Of a stretch of DNA of 64,000 nucleotides, positions 52,239 to 61,238 are shown in pieces. Every line of letters starts with the position of its first letter. The first letter of the stretch is position 1. The stretch is from positions 682,001-746,000 of the forward strand of contig NZ_CP109496.1 in the NCBI RefSeq assembly GCF_036231355.1, in the 5' to 3' direction. Made by a program: the position numbers and the translations under genes. Below the pieces are notes generated by a model. The model searched no databases and was not told the DNA's origin. It saw only the letters and a program-made list of their open reading frames with translations. The stretch comes from Streptomyces sp. NBC_01431. Lineage in GTDB: Bacteria; Actinomycetota; Actinomycetes; Streptomycetales; Streptomycetaceae.

Positions 52239-53195
52239 CTACGTCCGGAATTGCCGGAACAGCCAGCCCTGGTACGACGCCCACAGCGGGCCGGTGAAGT
52301 CGGCGCACGCTCTGGTGCACATCGTCGTGGACAAGTACCGCCGGAACAGGGCTTCCTTGCGCCGGGCCGCCCGCAGTGCCACGTTGGGGCGCAGCGCGGT
52401 GATCGAGTAGCCCCGGTATCCGACGACCGTGGGCTTCGGCCCCGGCACGGAAGCGGCGGCCGCTCGCGCGAAGCGCGCCGCCACCTCGTGATCGCTGTGA
52501 TCGCTCCGGGGGCCCCTTCCGTAGTAGGTGTTCCGATAGTCGAGGGTGCGTACGGTCCTGGCGTGCGAGTCCGCGATCATCCAGGACAGCATCGCGGTGA
52601 GTTCCTTGGTGTCGTAACTCGCGCTGCGGTCAATGGCCGTGATGCGGCGGATGCGTCCCCTTTCGAGTTTGAGGAGGCTCTGCCCCGCCTGTGCGCGGGT
52701 GCCGGAGCCGTCGTGAAGGCCGTCGGGGAGGCGGAGGAAGGCGACGCGGATGCCAGGGTGACCGGCCGGAGTCAGCGCGAACGCGCGGATCGTGCGCGCG
52801 GAGTGCGCGCGGTCGCCGCGGCGCCAGTCGTTACGTACGCCCGCCATCAGGGCATACGCACGGCCGACGCCCTGCTCACGCCGTTCCGCGTACCCGTAGC
52901 CGATGCTTCCCGCATCGCCCGCGGTGAGGTACGCGACGTCGAGACAAGCTCCCCGGCTCCAGTCGTCCACCAAGTCCGGACTCATGAAGAGGAGATCGTC
53001 GTCCTCGTGCGCCACGGCGGCGAACACCGTGCCGCGGCAGGGGGTGGGGGCCGCCGCGGAGGAACTCGCGGGGACGGCCACCTGCCCCCACAGCGCGATG
53101 GCCGTGCCGCATGCTGCCACGACGCACCGGATTGCGATTTTTCTCAGCCGAGCCGCTGTCCCGTTCACGGGACGGATTATCGGTGCAGAGCCCAC
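52239..53195 (-). CDS. Exported PIG-L-family deacetylase
   Basis: The 318-residue protein has an N-terminal signal/anchor (AIRCVVAACGTAIALWGQVAVPASS) and the zinc-dependent LmbE/PIG-L core: AAVAHEDDDLLFMSPDLV (AHxDD metal motif), YLTAGDAGSIGYGYAERREQG, and DHSDHEVAARF. Members remove acetyl groups from GlcNAc-type sugars, including mycothiol precursors and secondary-metabolite intermediates; the exported form suggests a cell-wall or extracellular glycan substrate. GTG 53195 is the likely start. Confidence 0.82.
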   Translation of the reverse strand: MGSAPIIRPVNGTAARLRKIAIRCVVAACGTAIALWGQVAVPASSSAAAPTPCRGTVFAAVAHEDDDLLFMSPDLVDDWSRGACLDVAYLTAGDAGSIGYGYAERREQGVGRAYALMAGVRNDWRRGDRAHSARTIRAFALTPAGHPGIRVAFLRLPDGLHDGSGTRAQAGQSLLKLERGRIRRITAIDRSASYDTKELTAMLSWMIADSHARTVRTLDYRNTYYGRGPRSDHSDHEVAARFARAAAASVPGPKPTVVGYRGYSITALRPNVALRAARRKEALFRRYLSTTMCTRACADFTGPLWASYQGWLFRQFRT

Positions 53196-53296
53196 TCGGG
53201 TCCTGGATTTGCCCCCGGGCGTGCCGCGAGCGCCAGCTCATCGGGGGCCCTGTCCGCGTGGTGGTGCGGTCGGCCGGGCCCACCGTGCCGTCGCGG

Positions 53297-54289
53297 TCAG
53301 GCGGCCTCCACGGCCACCCGGACGTTGGCGCGCGGCCGGGTGTAGAGGCGGCCGCGGACCTCGCCGCGGGCCAACCGGTCCATCGCCGCCGGGAGTTCGT
53401 CGAAGGGGACCTCGTGCACCGTGGGCTTGAGCGCCCCGCTCGCGATGAGGTCGTACACCTCGCGCAGTTCGTCCTTGCTCGCGCCGAGGGAGCCGACGAG
53501 CCTGACGTTGCGCAGCACCAGGGAGGCGGTGGGGATCGGCGCGACGGCGCCGCCGAGCCCGACGAGCACCACACAGCCTCCCGGGCGCACGGCCTCCACG
53601 GCGGCCGCGACCGTCGAAGGGACACCGGCGAAGTCCACGATGACATCGGGGTTCTTGGCCGCGAGCTCCCGGGCGTCCTCGAAGCACGCGACAGCTCCGG
53701 CCTCCTTCGCCGGAGCGTGGGAGGCCGGGCTGATGTCGACTCCGTAGACGGTCGCGCCCAGCAGATCGGCGATGCGGACGCCGTTGAGGCCGAGGCCGCC
53801 GAGACCGATGACACCGACCGTCTGCCCGTCTCGCACCGATCCGGCCGTGCGTACCGCGTGGAAGGCGGTGGCCACCGCGTCGGTCGCGACGGCGGCTTCG
53901 GCGAACGTCACGTTGTCGGGGATCCGCACCAGCGTTGATGCGTGGGCCAGTTCCTGCTCGGCGAACGCACCGTCGTGCGCCACGCCGGGCGCGAACATGG
54001 CCTCTTCGATCGGGTGCGTGACCAGCGCGATGCCCACCCGGTCGCCCACCGTGAACTCGTGCACGCCGTCACCCACCGCGGAGATCACGCCCGCACCTTC
54101 GTGGCCGAGCGTGACCGGGGGTGTGACCGAGAGGTCTCCCAGGTCCATGCCGCTCATGATGTGCAGGTCCGAATGGCACAGCCCGGCCGCTTCGATGTCG
54201 ACGACCACCCATCCCGGTCCGGGCTGCGGGTCCGGAACCGTCTCCAGCACGAGCGGACGTCCCGCACCGGCGAACCTCATGGCCTTCAT
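53297..54289 (-). CDS. Zinc-type medium-chain alcohol dehydrogenase lacking the structural zinc loop
   Basis: The 330-residue protein is an MDR enzyme: catalytic zinc ligands in GLCHSDLHIM and LGHEGAGVI, and the NAD(P) motif VGVIGLGGLGLNGVRIADL followed by VYGVDIS. The region between GDRVGIALVTH and GAFAEQ, where four Cys usually hold structural zinc, has none. Such enzymes oxidise alcohols or reduce aldehydes. A weak ribosome binding site precedes ATG 54289. It is downstream of the GH92 gene but separated from it by a terminator. Confidence 0.85.
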   Translation of the reverse strand: MKAMRFAGAGRPLVLETVPDPQPGPGWVVVDIEAAGLCHSDLHIMSGMDLGDLSVTPPVTLGHEGAGVISAVGDGVHEFTVGDRVGIALVTHPIEEAMFAPGVAHDGAFAEQELAHASTLVRIPDNVTFAEAAVATDAVATAFHAVRTAGSVRDGQTVGVIGLGGLGLNGVRIADLLGATVYGVDISPASHAPAKEAGAVACFEDARELAAKNPDVIVDFAGVPSTVAAAVEAVRPGGCVVLVGLGGAVAPIPTASLVLRNVRLVGSLGASKDELREVYDLIASGALKPTVHEVPFDELPAAMDRLARGEVRGRLYTRPRANVRVAVEAA

Positions 54290-54445
54290 CTCTGCATCCC
54301 GCCTTCAGCCGCACATCGCACAGATGTTCCCTGCGCTGGTGGTTGAATTCCCGACACTCCTGCATTTTATGCGTATGAATCGTTTCTGCACGGAGCGGAC
54401 GAGTATGCCGAAGTTCGTGTCGCCCAGAGGCGAGAGCAGAACGGC

Positions 54446-54473
54446 GGGCCGCCCCCACAGTGTTGGGCGGCCC
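54446..54473 (-). terminator. Terminator of the GH92 gene
   Basis: GGGCCGCCC (54446-54454) pairs perfectly with GGGCGGCCC (54465-54473), with a 10-base loop. It starts 52 bp after the GH92 stop. Confidence 0.75.
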
Positions 54474-54524
54474 ACCGTCGTCGGCCTGTGTGCGGTGGCC
54501 CCATGATGGCGGGCCGCATGTCGG

Positions 54525-57500
54525 TCAGGTGCCGTTGACCTCCAGCTCGTAGATGCGGGCGGCCTGATCGCTGTTCTGCGTCGGTGTGATGACGGCGAGC
54601 CGCACATAGCGGGCCGCCGTTGTCACCGGGCTGGTCGTGGAGTCGGCCGTGTTGGCACGCACCTGAGCCACCGTGGTCCAGGTAGTGCCGTCGGCGGAGG
54701 CACTCAGGTCGAAGTCCTTGGTGTTCCAGTCCGCGCTCTCGCCTCCCGCGCCCGCATGGCGGACGGTGATGGAGCTCAGCGGGTGGGACGCGCCCAGATC
54801 GACCTGGAGGTTCTTGGTGCCCGACGCCTTCGAGCACCACTTGTCGCTCGTGCCACCGGTGAAACTGCCGTTGACCGCCTTGTCCGGGGTTTCCGAGGAA
54901 GCGCACGGGGCGGAGCCGGTGGCCGGCCGGCCGATCGCCAGGTCCCGGCTCCCGGTACCCGACCCGTAGACCTCCAACTCGTAGACGCGGGCCGCGTCGC
55001 TGCCGCCGCCGCTCGTGTTCGACGGGTCGGAGATGGCAAGCCGTACGTAACGGGCCGACCGGGGGGTGACGGGATGGTACGTACGGCTGGAGCGTGAGCC
55101 GGTGACCGTGGCCGCGGTGGTCCAGGCGGTGCCGTCGGTGCTGGTCTGGAGCTGGAAGGCACCGGTGTTCCAGCCGGTGTTCTCGCCGCCGAGCCCGGCG
55201 TGTTTGACCACGAACGAGGACACCGTTCGCAGGGATCCGAGATCGACCTGGAGCGAGGGGTTCGACGCGGCCGAGCACCACTTGCTGTTGTTCGCCAGCG
55301 AGCCGTCCACCGCCTTGTCGGCCGATTCCGCCGTGGCGCAGGTCGCCGATGAGGTCACCGGCTTGCCGAGTGCGAGGTCGGTGCCGAGTTCGGGTGCGGC
55401 GGGCACCGGGGTGGCACCGTCCTGGAAGGACGGCGGCACGTCCGAGGCGCCGGTCCCCCAGGTGCTGCTGGGAGCGCCGCCCATGGTGTAGGTGAGGGTC
55501 GCACCGCCCGCGACGTCCGGATAGCGCAAGTAACTGTGGCTGGTGGACACGCCGTTGACATTGAGGCCCTGCACATAGGGCCCGGACCCCGAGCTGTTGA
55601 TGGTGATGTTGCCGGCCGGGCGCTGGATCAGGATGGACGGGAACTGCGGACCGTGCAGCGCGAGTGTGTCCGCGCCGGGTGTGGCCGGGTACATGCCGAG
55701 TGCGGCCCACACATACCAGGCCGAGGTCGCGCCCAGGTCGTCATTGCCGGGCAGCCCTCCCGCACCGGTGGTGAAGGACTCCGACATGACCTTCCGCACC
55801 GCGTCCGTGGCGCCTGCCGGATGGCGCGCGTAGTCGTAGGCCCACGGCACGCCGTGCTCGGGCTCGTTCCCTATGTAGTAATAGGGCCTGCTCTGGCCGG
55901 CGTTGACCTCGGTGAAGTGGTGGTCCAGGCGCTGCACGGCGGTCTGTGGTCCGCCCATCGAGTTGATCAGGCCGGAGAAGTCGTAGGGGACCATCCAGGT
56001 GTACTGGGAGGCGTTGCCCTCGGTGAAGGTGGACTGGCTCGCCGGATCGAGCGGCCAGCTCCATGAGCCGTCGCTCTTGTGCTGCTGCACATACGAGGAC
56101 TCGGAGTTGAAGGTGTTGCGCCACCACTGGGCGCGCCCCATGTGTGTCGTGTAACTCGACACGTCGCCAAGCCCCTTGGCGAACTGGGCCACCGCGAAGT
56201 CGGATGCCGAGTATTCGAGGGAGTCGGAGGGGTCGTCGAGATAGTGCAGGCTCGTGTACGTGGACTGGCGGCCACGGATGGCGCTGCCTTGTGTGGTTCC
56301 GCCGTTGGACGCCTTCTCCATGAGAGCCAGTGCGGCCGAGGTGTCGAAGTCGCGGGCCCCGAAGGCGTACATGCTGCTGACGATGATCGGGCCCGGGTCG
56401 CCCGTCATGACGAAGTCCTCGTTCGTCTGCTGCGACCACTTCGGGAGCAGTCCGCCCTGCTGTCCGTCCAGAACCATCGACTTGGCGATGTCACTGGCCT
56501 CGGTGGGCGCCATCAGCGCGATGAGCGCCGCCCAGGAGCGGTAGATGTCCCAGCCGGAGTAGTTCTGGTAGACCGGCCGGGCCGAGTGGTGCACCGCGTT
56601 GTCGAAGCCCCGGTAGTCGCCGTTGACGTCGCTGGAGACGTTGGGGCTCTGGAGCACGTGGTACAGCGCGGTGTAGAACTTCTGGCGGTCGGTGGCGCTG
56701 CCGCCGGAGACCTGGAGCCGGTTGAGCATCTGGTTCCAGGAGTCGTCGGCCGCGGTGCGCACCGCGCCGAAGTCCCAGCCGTTGTTCTCGGCGGTCACAT
56801 TGGCTTGGGCGCCCGCGACGCTGACGTAGGACAGGCCCACCTTGAACTGGACCGTCGCGTTGCTCGTGGTGTCGAAGGTGACGTAGGCGCCGGTGTTGGC
56901 GCCGGAGGCGTTGGCCGAGCCGTCGGTCACGGTGCCGCCCGACCAGGTGCCGAAGCCCGTCGGTGCCCGGTCGAAGCGCACGTCGAAGTAGATCTGGTAC
57001 GTCTTGGACGAGCCGCAGAACCCGCCGGCGGTCACGCTTCCGGTCAGCTCGTCGCCGTTGACGCGCACCGTTCCGGCGCGGTTGCCCGTCGCACTGCGCC
57101 CGGTGTTGATCAGTAGACGGGACGTCGTGGATGCGGGATAGGTCAGCTTGCCCATGCCGGTGCGCGTGGTGGCGGACAGCTCCACGTCGGTCGCGTACCG
57201 GTCCAGGCGGGTCTTGTAGTAGCCGGGCTTGGCGACTTCGTTCGCCTTGGTGTAGCCGGAGGCGTAGCTGGTCCAGTTGGTGCCGGGAGAGGCGCCGAGC
57301 GCGCCGGTGACCGGCAGCAGCGGGAGGTCCTCGTTGTTGGCGCAGCCGGCGCCGTCGAAGTGGGTGAGACTGAAGTCCTCGACGGAGGTGTCCTTGAAAC
57401 GGTAGCCGGATGGCGAGGCGGTCGGGGTGTCGGGGCTGAACTGCACGCCACCGAACGGGACCACGGCCCCCGGGTAGGTGCTGCCTCCCGCGCCGCCGGG

Positions 57501-57695
57501 CACGGGGTTGGGGGCGCTGCTGTCATCGGTGCCGATGTACGGATCGACGTACTGGGTCAGCGGGAGTGTCCCCGCGTGAGCGGGGGCCGCTGCCAGGCCG
57601 ACGACTCCTAAGGCGGAGAGCGCGAGCGCACTCAGGGCGCTGACACATCTGGACCGGACCGGGGATCCGGAGGAAGAGGGCACGGAGCGGAGCAC
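54525..57695 (-). CDS. Secreted GH92 alpha-1,2-mannosidase with two discoidin/CBM32 domains
   Basis: The 1056-residue protein starts at GTG 57695 (GAAGGTGG upstream; an in-frame TTG at 57785 would run through the operator) with a signal peptide ending APAHA. GH92 markers are VDPYIGTDDSS, GGVQFSPDTP, SLTHFDGAGC, YIGNEPEHGVPWAYDYA and NDDLGATSAWYVWAALGMYPA. The last ~280 residues are two F5/8-type C (CBM32) domains beginning LALGKPVTSSATCA and LAIGRPATGSAPCA. It should cleave exo-mannose from glycans with calcium. The divergent LacI regulator and paired operators suggest induction by mannose or mannoside. Confidence 0.92.
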   Translation of the reverse strand: MLRSVPSSSGSPVRSRCVSALSALALSALGVVGLAAAPAHAGTLPLTQYVDPYIGTDDSSAPNPVPGGAGGSTYPGAVVPFGGVQFSPDTPTASPSGYRFKDTSVEDFSLTHFDGAGCANNEDLPLLPVTGALGASPGTNWTSYASGYTKANEVAKPGYYKTRLDRYATDVELSATTRTGMGKLTYPASTTSRLLINTGRSATGNRAGTVRVNGDELTGSVTAGGFCGSSKTYQIYFDVRFDRAPTGFGTWSGGTVTDGSANASGANTGAYVTFDTTSNATVQFKVGLSYVSVAGAQANVTAENNGWDFGAVRTAADDSWNQMLNRLQVSGGSATDRQKFYTALYHVLQSPNVSSDVNGDYRGFDNAVHHSARPVYQNYSGWDIYRSWAALIALMAPTEASDIAKSMVLDGQQGGLLPKWSQQTNEDFVMTGDPGPIIVSSMYAFGARDFDTSAALALMEKASNGGTTQGSAIRGRQSTYTSLHYLDDPSDSLEYSASDFAVAQFAKGLGDVSSYTTHMGRAQWWRNTFNSESSYVQQHKSDGSWSWPLDPASQSTFTEGNASQYTWMVPYDFSGLINSMGGPQTAVQRLDHHFTEVNAGQSRPYYYIGNEPEHGVPWAYDYARHPAGATDAVRKVMSESFTTGAGGLPGNDDLGATSAWYVWAALGMYPATPGADTLALHGPQFPSILIQRPAGNITINSSGSGPYVQGLNVNGVSTSHSYLRYPDVAGGATLTYTMGGAPSSTWGTGASDVPPSFQDGATPVPAAPELGTDLALGKPVTSSATCATAESADKAVDGSLANNSKWCSAASNPSLQVDLGSLRTVSSFVVKHAGLGGENTGWNTGAFQLQTSTDGTAWTTAATVTGSRSSRTYHPVTPRSARYVRLAISDPSNTSGGGSDAARVYELEVYGSGTGSRDLAIGRPATGSAPCASSETPDKAVNGSFTGGTSDKWCSKASGTKNLQVDLGASHPLSSITVRHAGAGGESADWNTKDFDLSASADGTTWTTVAQVRANTADSTTSPVTTAARYVRLAVITPTQNSDQAARIYELEVNGT

Positions 57696-57773
57696 GAGGG
57701 GGGACCACCTTCTCGCAAAGGACCGCTCGCCGTCCGGCGGGCGGCTCGGGGCGGGGATGCTCGGTGTGCATGT

Positions 57774-57785
57774 GAACGTTACCAA
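57774..57785. promoter_or_regulatory. LacI-type operator box near GH92
   Basis: GAACGTTACCAA, with AACGTT at its centre, is repeated exactly at 57962. It lies about 80 bp upstream of the GH92 start. Confidence 0.6.
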
Positions 57786-57961
57786 TCAACTCTGGATTGT
57801 TGAGGTGTCCCTGACCACCCGTCAAGAGAGCGGGATGAATTTGAGCCCACCGTTCACCTTTGGGGTGCCCAGCATCACCCGTGATTCGATCAATTGCAGC
57901 CCATCTCATAGCTTTTGATGGTTCGTCATCATGGGCCGCTCATGCACTCCGCCATGAATGG

Positions 57962-57973
57962 GAACGTTACCAA
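57962..57973. promoter_or_regulatory. LacI-type operator box near the regulator gene
   Basis: A second exact copy of GAACGTTACCAA, in the same orientation and 188 bp from the first, lies in the 415-bp divergent region between the GH92 gene and the LacI gene. The region has an AT-rich promoter-like stretch from 57830 to 57960. Confidence 0.6.
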
Positions 57974-58110
57974 GTGGTGGACGGCATGCTCGGCTGATCC
58001 GCACCGGCTGCCCCAAGCTTCCCGTGAACAGCCTGACCAGCGGCCCGGTCTGCCATCATCGACCAGTCGCCGTGCCGGACCCGGGCACGGATCGCTCGAT
58101 GAGGAGGCCC

Positions 58111-59118
58111 GTGAAACGCCCGACGATGAAGGACGTGGCCCGTGCGGCCGGCGTGAGCCCCATGACCGTGTCGCGCGCGGTGTCGGGCGAGCCCGGAGTC
58201 TCCCCGGACACCGCTGCCCGAGTCGAGCAGGCCGTTCGGCAGTTGGGCTACCAGCGGAACGACAACGCACGCAACCTGCGACAGAAGAACCTCCGCACCT
58301 CCACCATCGGGCTCGTCGTCGACGACCTGGCCAACCCGTTCTACGCACTCATGGCCCGCTCCGTCGAGGACGAGGCACACCGGCGCGGCTTCCTCGTCCT
58401 GGTCGGCAGCACCAACGACGAGCCACGGCGCGAACGCGAGGTCATAGCCGCCTTCACCGCCCGCCAAGTGGACGGCCTCATTCTGGTGCCCACCAACACA
58501 GGCCATGGGTTCCTCAAGCAGCCTATGGACGGCGGCACTTGTGTGGTCTGCGTGGACCGGCCCGCCAGGGGCCTGGCCGTCGACACCGTGACCGTCGACA
58601 ACAGGGCCGGGGCCGAACGGGCCGTCAGCCATCTACTCGGCCACGGCCACACCCGTATCGCCTACCTCGGCGACCGCTTCGACATCTGGACCCAGCGCGA
58701 ACGCCACGCCGGCTACCTGGATGCCCTTGCCTCCCACGGCATACCCGAGGACCCCGCTCTCGTACGCCACGAACTGCGCTCCCAGTTGGATGCGGCGTCC
58801 GCCCTGGCCGATCTGCGCAGGCTGCCCGATCCCCCCACGGCCCTGTTCACCACCAATGACCTGATCACCATCGGGGTGATGGACGGGCTCGGCTCCCCCG
58901 ACCGAGTGGCCGTCGTCGGATTCGACGACTTCCCGCTGGCCGACCGGCTCAGCCCGCCGCTCAGCGTGGTCAGCCAGGACCCGGTCGCGCTCGGCGCGAC
59001 GGCCGCGAACCTGTTGTTCTCCCGCATCGAGGGTGACCGGTCCGCTCCCCGTTCCGTCGTTCTGCTGACCCGACTCATCATCAGGGGCTCGGGGGCCGGC
59101 AGGCGTACTCCGGATTAG
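58111..59118 (+). CDS. LacI-family transcriptional regulator
   Basis: The 335-residue protein starts at GTG 58111 (GAGGAGG three bases upstream; ATG 58099 is possible) and has a LacI HTH (MKDVARAAGVSPMTVSRAVSGEPGVS) followed by a periplasmic-binding-protein-like sensor domain (TIGLVVDDLANPFYALMARSVEDEA, DGLILVPTN, VAVVGFDDFPLAD). It probably represses the divergent GH92 gene through the two GAACGTTACCAA boxes and responds to a mannose-derived sugar. Its last 38 bp overlap the convergent Imm49-like gene. Confidence 0.88.
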   Translation: MKRPTMKDVARAAGVSPMTVSRAVSGEPGVSPDTAARVEQAVRQLGYQRNDNARNLRQKNLRTSTIGLVVDDLANPFYALMARSVEDEAHRRGFLVLVGSTNDEPRREREVIAAFTARQVDGLILVPTNTGHGFLKQPMDGGTCVVCVDRPARGLAVDTVTVDNRAGAERAVSHLLGHGHTRIAYLGDRFDIWTQRERHAGYLDALASHGIPEDPALVRHELRSQLDAASALADLRRLPDPPTALFTTNDLITIGVMDGLGSPDRVAVVGFDDFPLADRLSPPLSVVSQDPVALGATAANLLFSRIEGDRSAPRSVVLLTRLIIRGSGAGRRTPD

Positions 59119-60922
59119 GGACCTGGGCAGGGTCGTCGGGGACGGTGGACATGCCCCGGCGAAGCAGCCCCTCCGGCAGGTACGGCGACCGTATGGGGAC
59201 GGGCCAGCCGATCCGCCGGGCGTGGCAGGCCAGGCCCAGGATGTCGAGGTTGACGGCTGCCTCGATGTCGTTGCCCCGGTCGCCGACCGTGTAGTGCTCG
59301 CGGTGCTCCTCCAGTGCGTCGGCCAGCGCAAGCGCGAAGCCCTGCTGGTCCCCCTGGACCAGTTGGGACAGCAGCACAACCGGTGGGCCGAGGAAGCCCG
59401 CGCTCCGCATCCGGGCGGCCGTGCTCAGCGCGTGGTCCACGGCGGGCTCCGGTTCTACGCCGCGCAGGTAGTCGTGGAGCGCCGCGCAGTAGGCACCCCC
59501 GGGCGAGGGATAGTCGTCCTCCGCGAAGAACCCTGGTTCGACCAGTACGCAGTCGGCAAGGGTCCGGCGCGCGCCGACGGTCAGCGCGAGGGCCACGGCC
59601 TGCTGCCACTGGTGCGGATTGGGCCGGTAGGAGCTGCGCCACGCAGGCAACGGCCGCGTGGTACCGCCGATGGAGACCTCCACGTCGGTGCCGGGCTCGG
59701 CACGCGCCACTCGGAGCGCGCCCGCCCCGGCCTCGGCGCCCAGCAGCAGTGCCTCGTACTGGCGCGGGTCCCTCGCGTCCGGGTCGTGCACGGCCCGGAC
59801 GAGAAATCGCCGGCGCTGGTCCCCCATGAGAGAGGTGAGGTCCCTCGCGAGCAGTTTCGGTTCCTCCGCCCAGTCGTGGAAGCGCGCCATCTCCTCCGCC
59901 GCGCAGTCGTCGTACGGCGCCGGGCTCGTGGACCGCGCCGCGAGAGGGTGCGGCGGCCGCTCGACCACGAGGGGTCCGGTGGCGAGCGCGGCCACGGCGC
60001 CGGCCCGCTTGTCCCGGCCGCAAGCCCGGACCCTCGGCGCGGCCGGTGCGAACCCCGTCACCAGCGCGCGTGGCAGATAGCCGGAGTCGATGCGGGGCCG
60101 CCACCCGTGCCGGTCGTGGGCCATCGCCATGAGCGCGATGGCGTCGAGCGGGAGCAGGCTGCCGGGCCCGGCGTTGGCGCCGGCGGTGCGGCTCCGGTGC
60201 TGCTCCAGCTGCGCCGCGAGGTCGCGCGTGAAGCCCGCTTCGTCTGCCGCGGCCAGGGCCCTCAGGATACTGAGGGCGGCGCGGAGGCCGGGCCAGTCGT
60301 CGCCGTCGCCGAGCGTGGCGACGACCATGTCGATCAGCGCGCACTTCTCGATGTCCTGGACAGGGCCTGGTTGTGCGGCCGTGTCCGGGCCTTCTTCATG
60401 GCCGAAGACGTACGCCATCAACGCATGGACCAGCGCGACATCGGCCCGCCCCTCGTTCCCGCGCCACGGCGGTGCCGCTTCGATGAACACCTCGGCCTCG
60501 CGGTCGCAGATCCTGGCGATGTACGCCAGGAAGAAGGCGGTCAGCCACTCGTGGGTGCGGACCGGTCTGACCCGCACCTGGTCCCCGTCGTCATCGGACT
60601 CACCGCCGTAGGAGACTCCGGCCCCCACATAGTCGATCAGCACACCGAATCGCCGACCGGGGAACACGCTCAGCTCCAGCACCCCCACCGCGGCTGCCGC
60701 CGCCGAGCCGAGCGCCACCTCGGCGTCCTTACCGGCCAGTTCGGGCAAGCGCACGGATCGCGCGCCGAGGTAGTCCAGAAAGGCGTCGGCCACTATCCGC
60801 CACCCCGCGGCCGGATGCTCGTCGTGCTGCATCCGGTGCACGTCCGCGCCGATCCGCTCGGCGAAGCCGGTCTCCGCCGCGGCCAGCGCGGCATCACTGA
60901 CTTGATGGCGCTCGATCCTCAT
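59081..60922 (-). CDS. Immunity 49 (Imm49) family protein, orphan
   Basis: The 613-residue protein starts at ATG 60922 with GGGAGG upstream. MRIERHQVSDAALAAAETGFAERIGADVH and the pattern through FLDYLGARSV, YVGAGVSYGG, WLTAFFLAYIARICDREAEVF resemble actinobacterial Imm49 proteins, predicted to neutralise polymorphic or contact-dependent toxins. The protein is helical with two similar halves (FLDYLG/AALSIL and LALADALEEH). No toxin gene is recognisable next to it. It overlaps the LacI gene tail to tail. Confidence 0.65.
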   Translation of the reverse strand: MRIERHQVSDAALAAAETGFAERIGADVHRMQHDEHPAAGWRIVADAFLDYLGARSVRLPELAGKDAEVALGSAAAAAVGVLELSVFPGRRFGVLIDYVGAGVSYGGESDDDGDQVRVRPVRTHEWLTAFFLAYIARICDREAEVFIEAAPPWRGNEGRADVALVHALMAYVFGHEEGPDTAAQPGPVQDIEKCALIDMVVATLGDGDDWPGLRAALSILRALAAADEAGFTRDLAAQLEQHRSRTAGANAGPGSLLPLDAIALMAMAHDRHGWRPRIDSGYLPRALVTGFAPAAPRVRACGRDKRAGAVAALATGPLVVERPPHPLAARSTSPAPYDDCAAEEMARFHDWAEEPKLLARDLTSLMGDQRRRFLVRAVHDPDARDPRQYEALLLGAEAGAGALRVARAEPGTDVEVSIGGTTRPLPAWRSSYRPNPHQWQQAVALALTVGARRTLADCVLVEPGFFAEDDYPSPGGAYCAALHDYLRGVEPEPAVDHALSTAARMRSAGFLGPPVVLLSQLVQGDQQGFALALADALEEHREHYTVGDRGNDIEAAVNLDILGLACHARRIGWPVPIRSPYLPEGLLRRGMSTVPDDPAQVPNPEYACRPPSP

Positions 60923-61154
60923 CCGTGCCTCCCGACGAGTCCCCGTTCGATCTTGCCCTGCCAGCATAGGAAGGGGGTCTGACAATCCCCCGCCATCGCC
61001 GGTCCGCCCAGGTGGGCGCTTGCTGGACCACACGTCGACGCCCAGGGCGGCTTTGTCATCGTTTGGTCATACGGACATGCGATCGTGGTGCTGCTGGTTC
61101 GGCCACCGTGCACGGCGAAGGGCACGGTTCCTCGGAAAGTGAGGGCTTACGACT

Positions 61155-61174
61155 GGAACGTCTACGTACGTTCC
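61155..61174. promoter_or_regulatory. Inverted repeat upstream of the carboxypeptidase gene
   Basis: GGAACG (61155-61160) and CGTTCC (61169-61174) flank an 8-base spacer, 65 bp upstream of the ATG, in the 316-bp gap between divergent genes. Confidence 0.3.
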
Positions 61175-61238
61175 GAACGTCTAGGCGGCCGACAGCGCAG
61201 AGGACAGGGCGAGATCAGCAAGGCGGGCTGCACGAGGT

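Noticed and set aside
54525..57785. TTG start at 57785 for the GH92 gene
   Set aside because: It would place the operator box inside the coding region and add 30 residues before the signal peptide; GTG 57695 has a ribosome binding site and gives a normal signal peptide.
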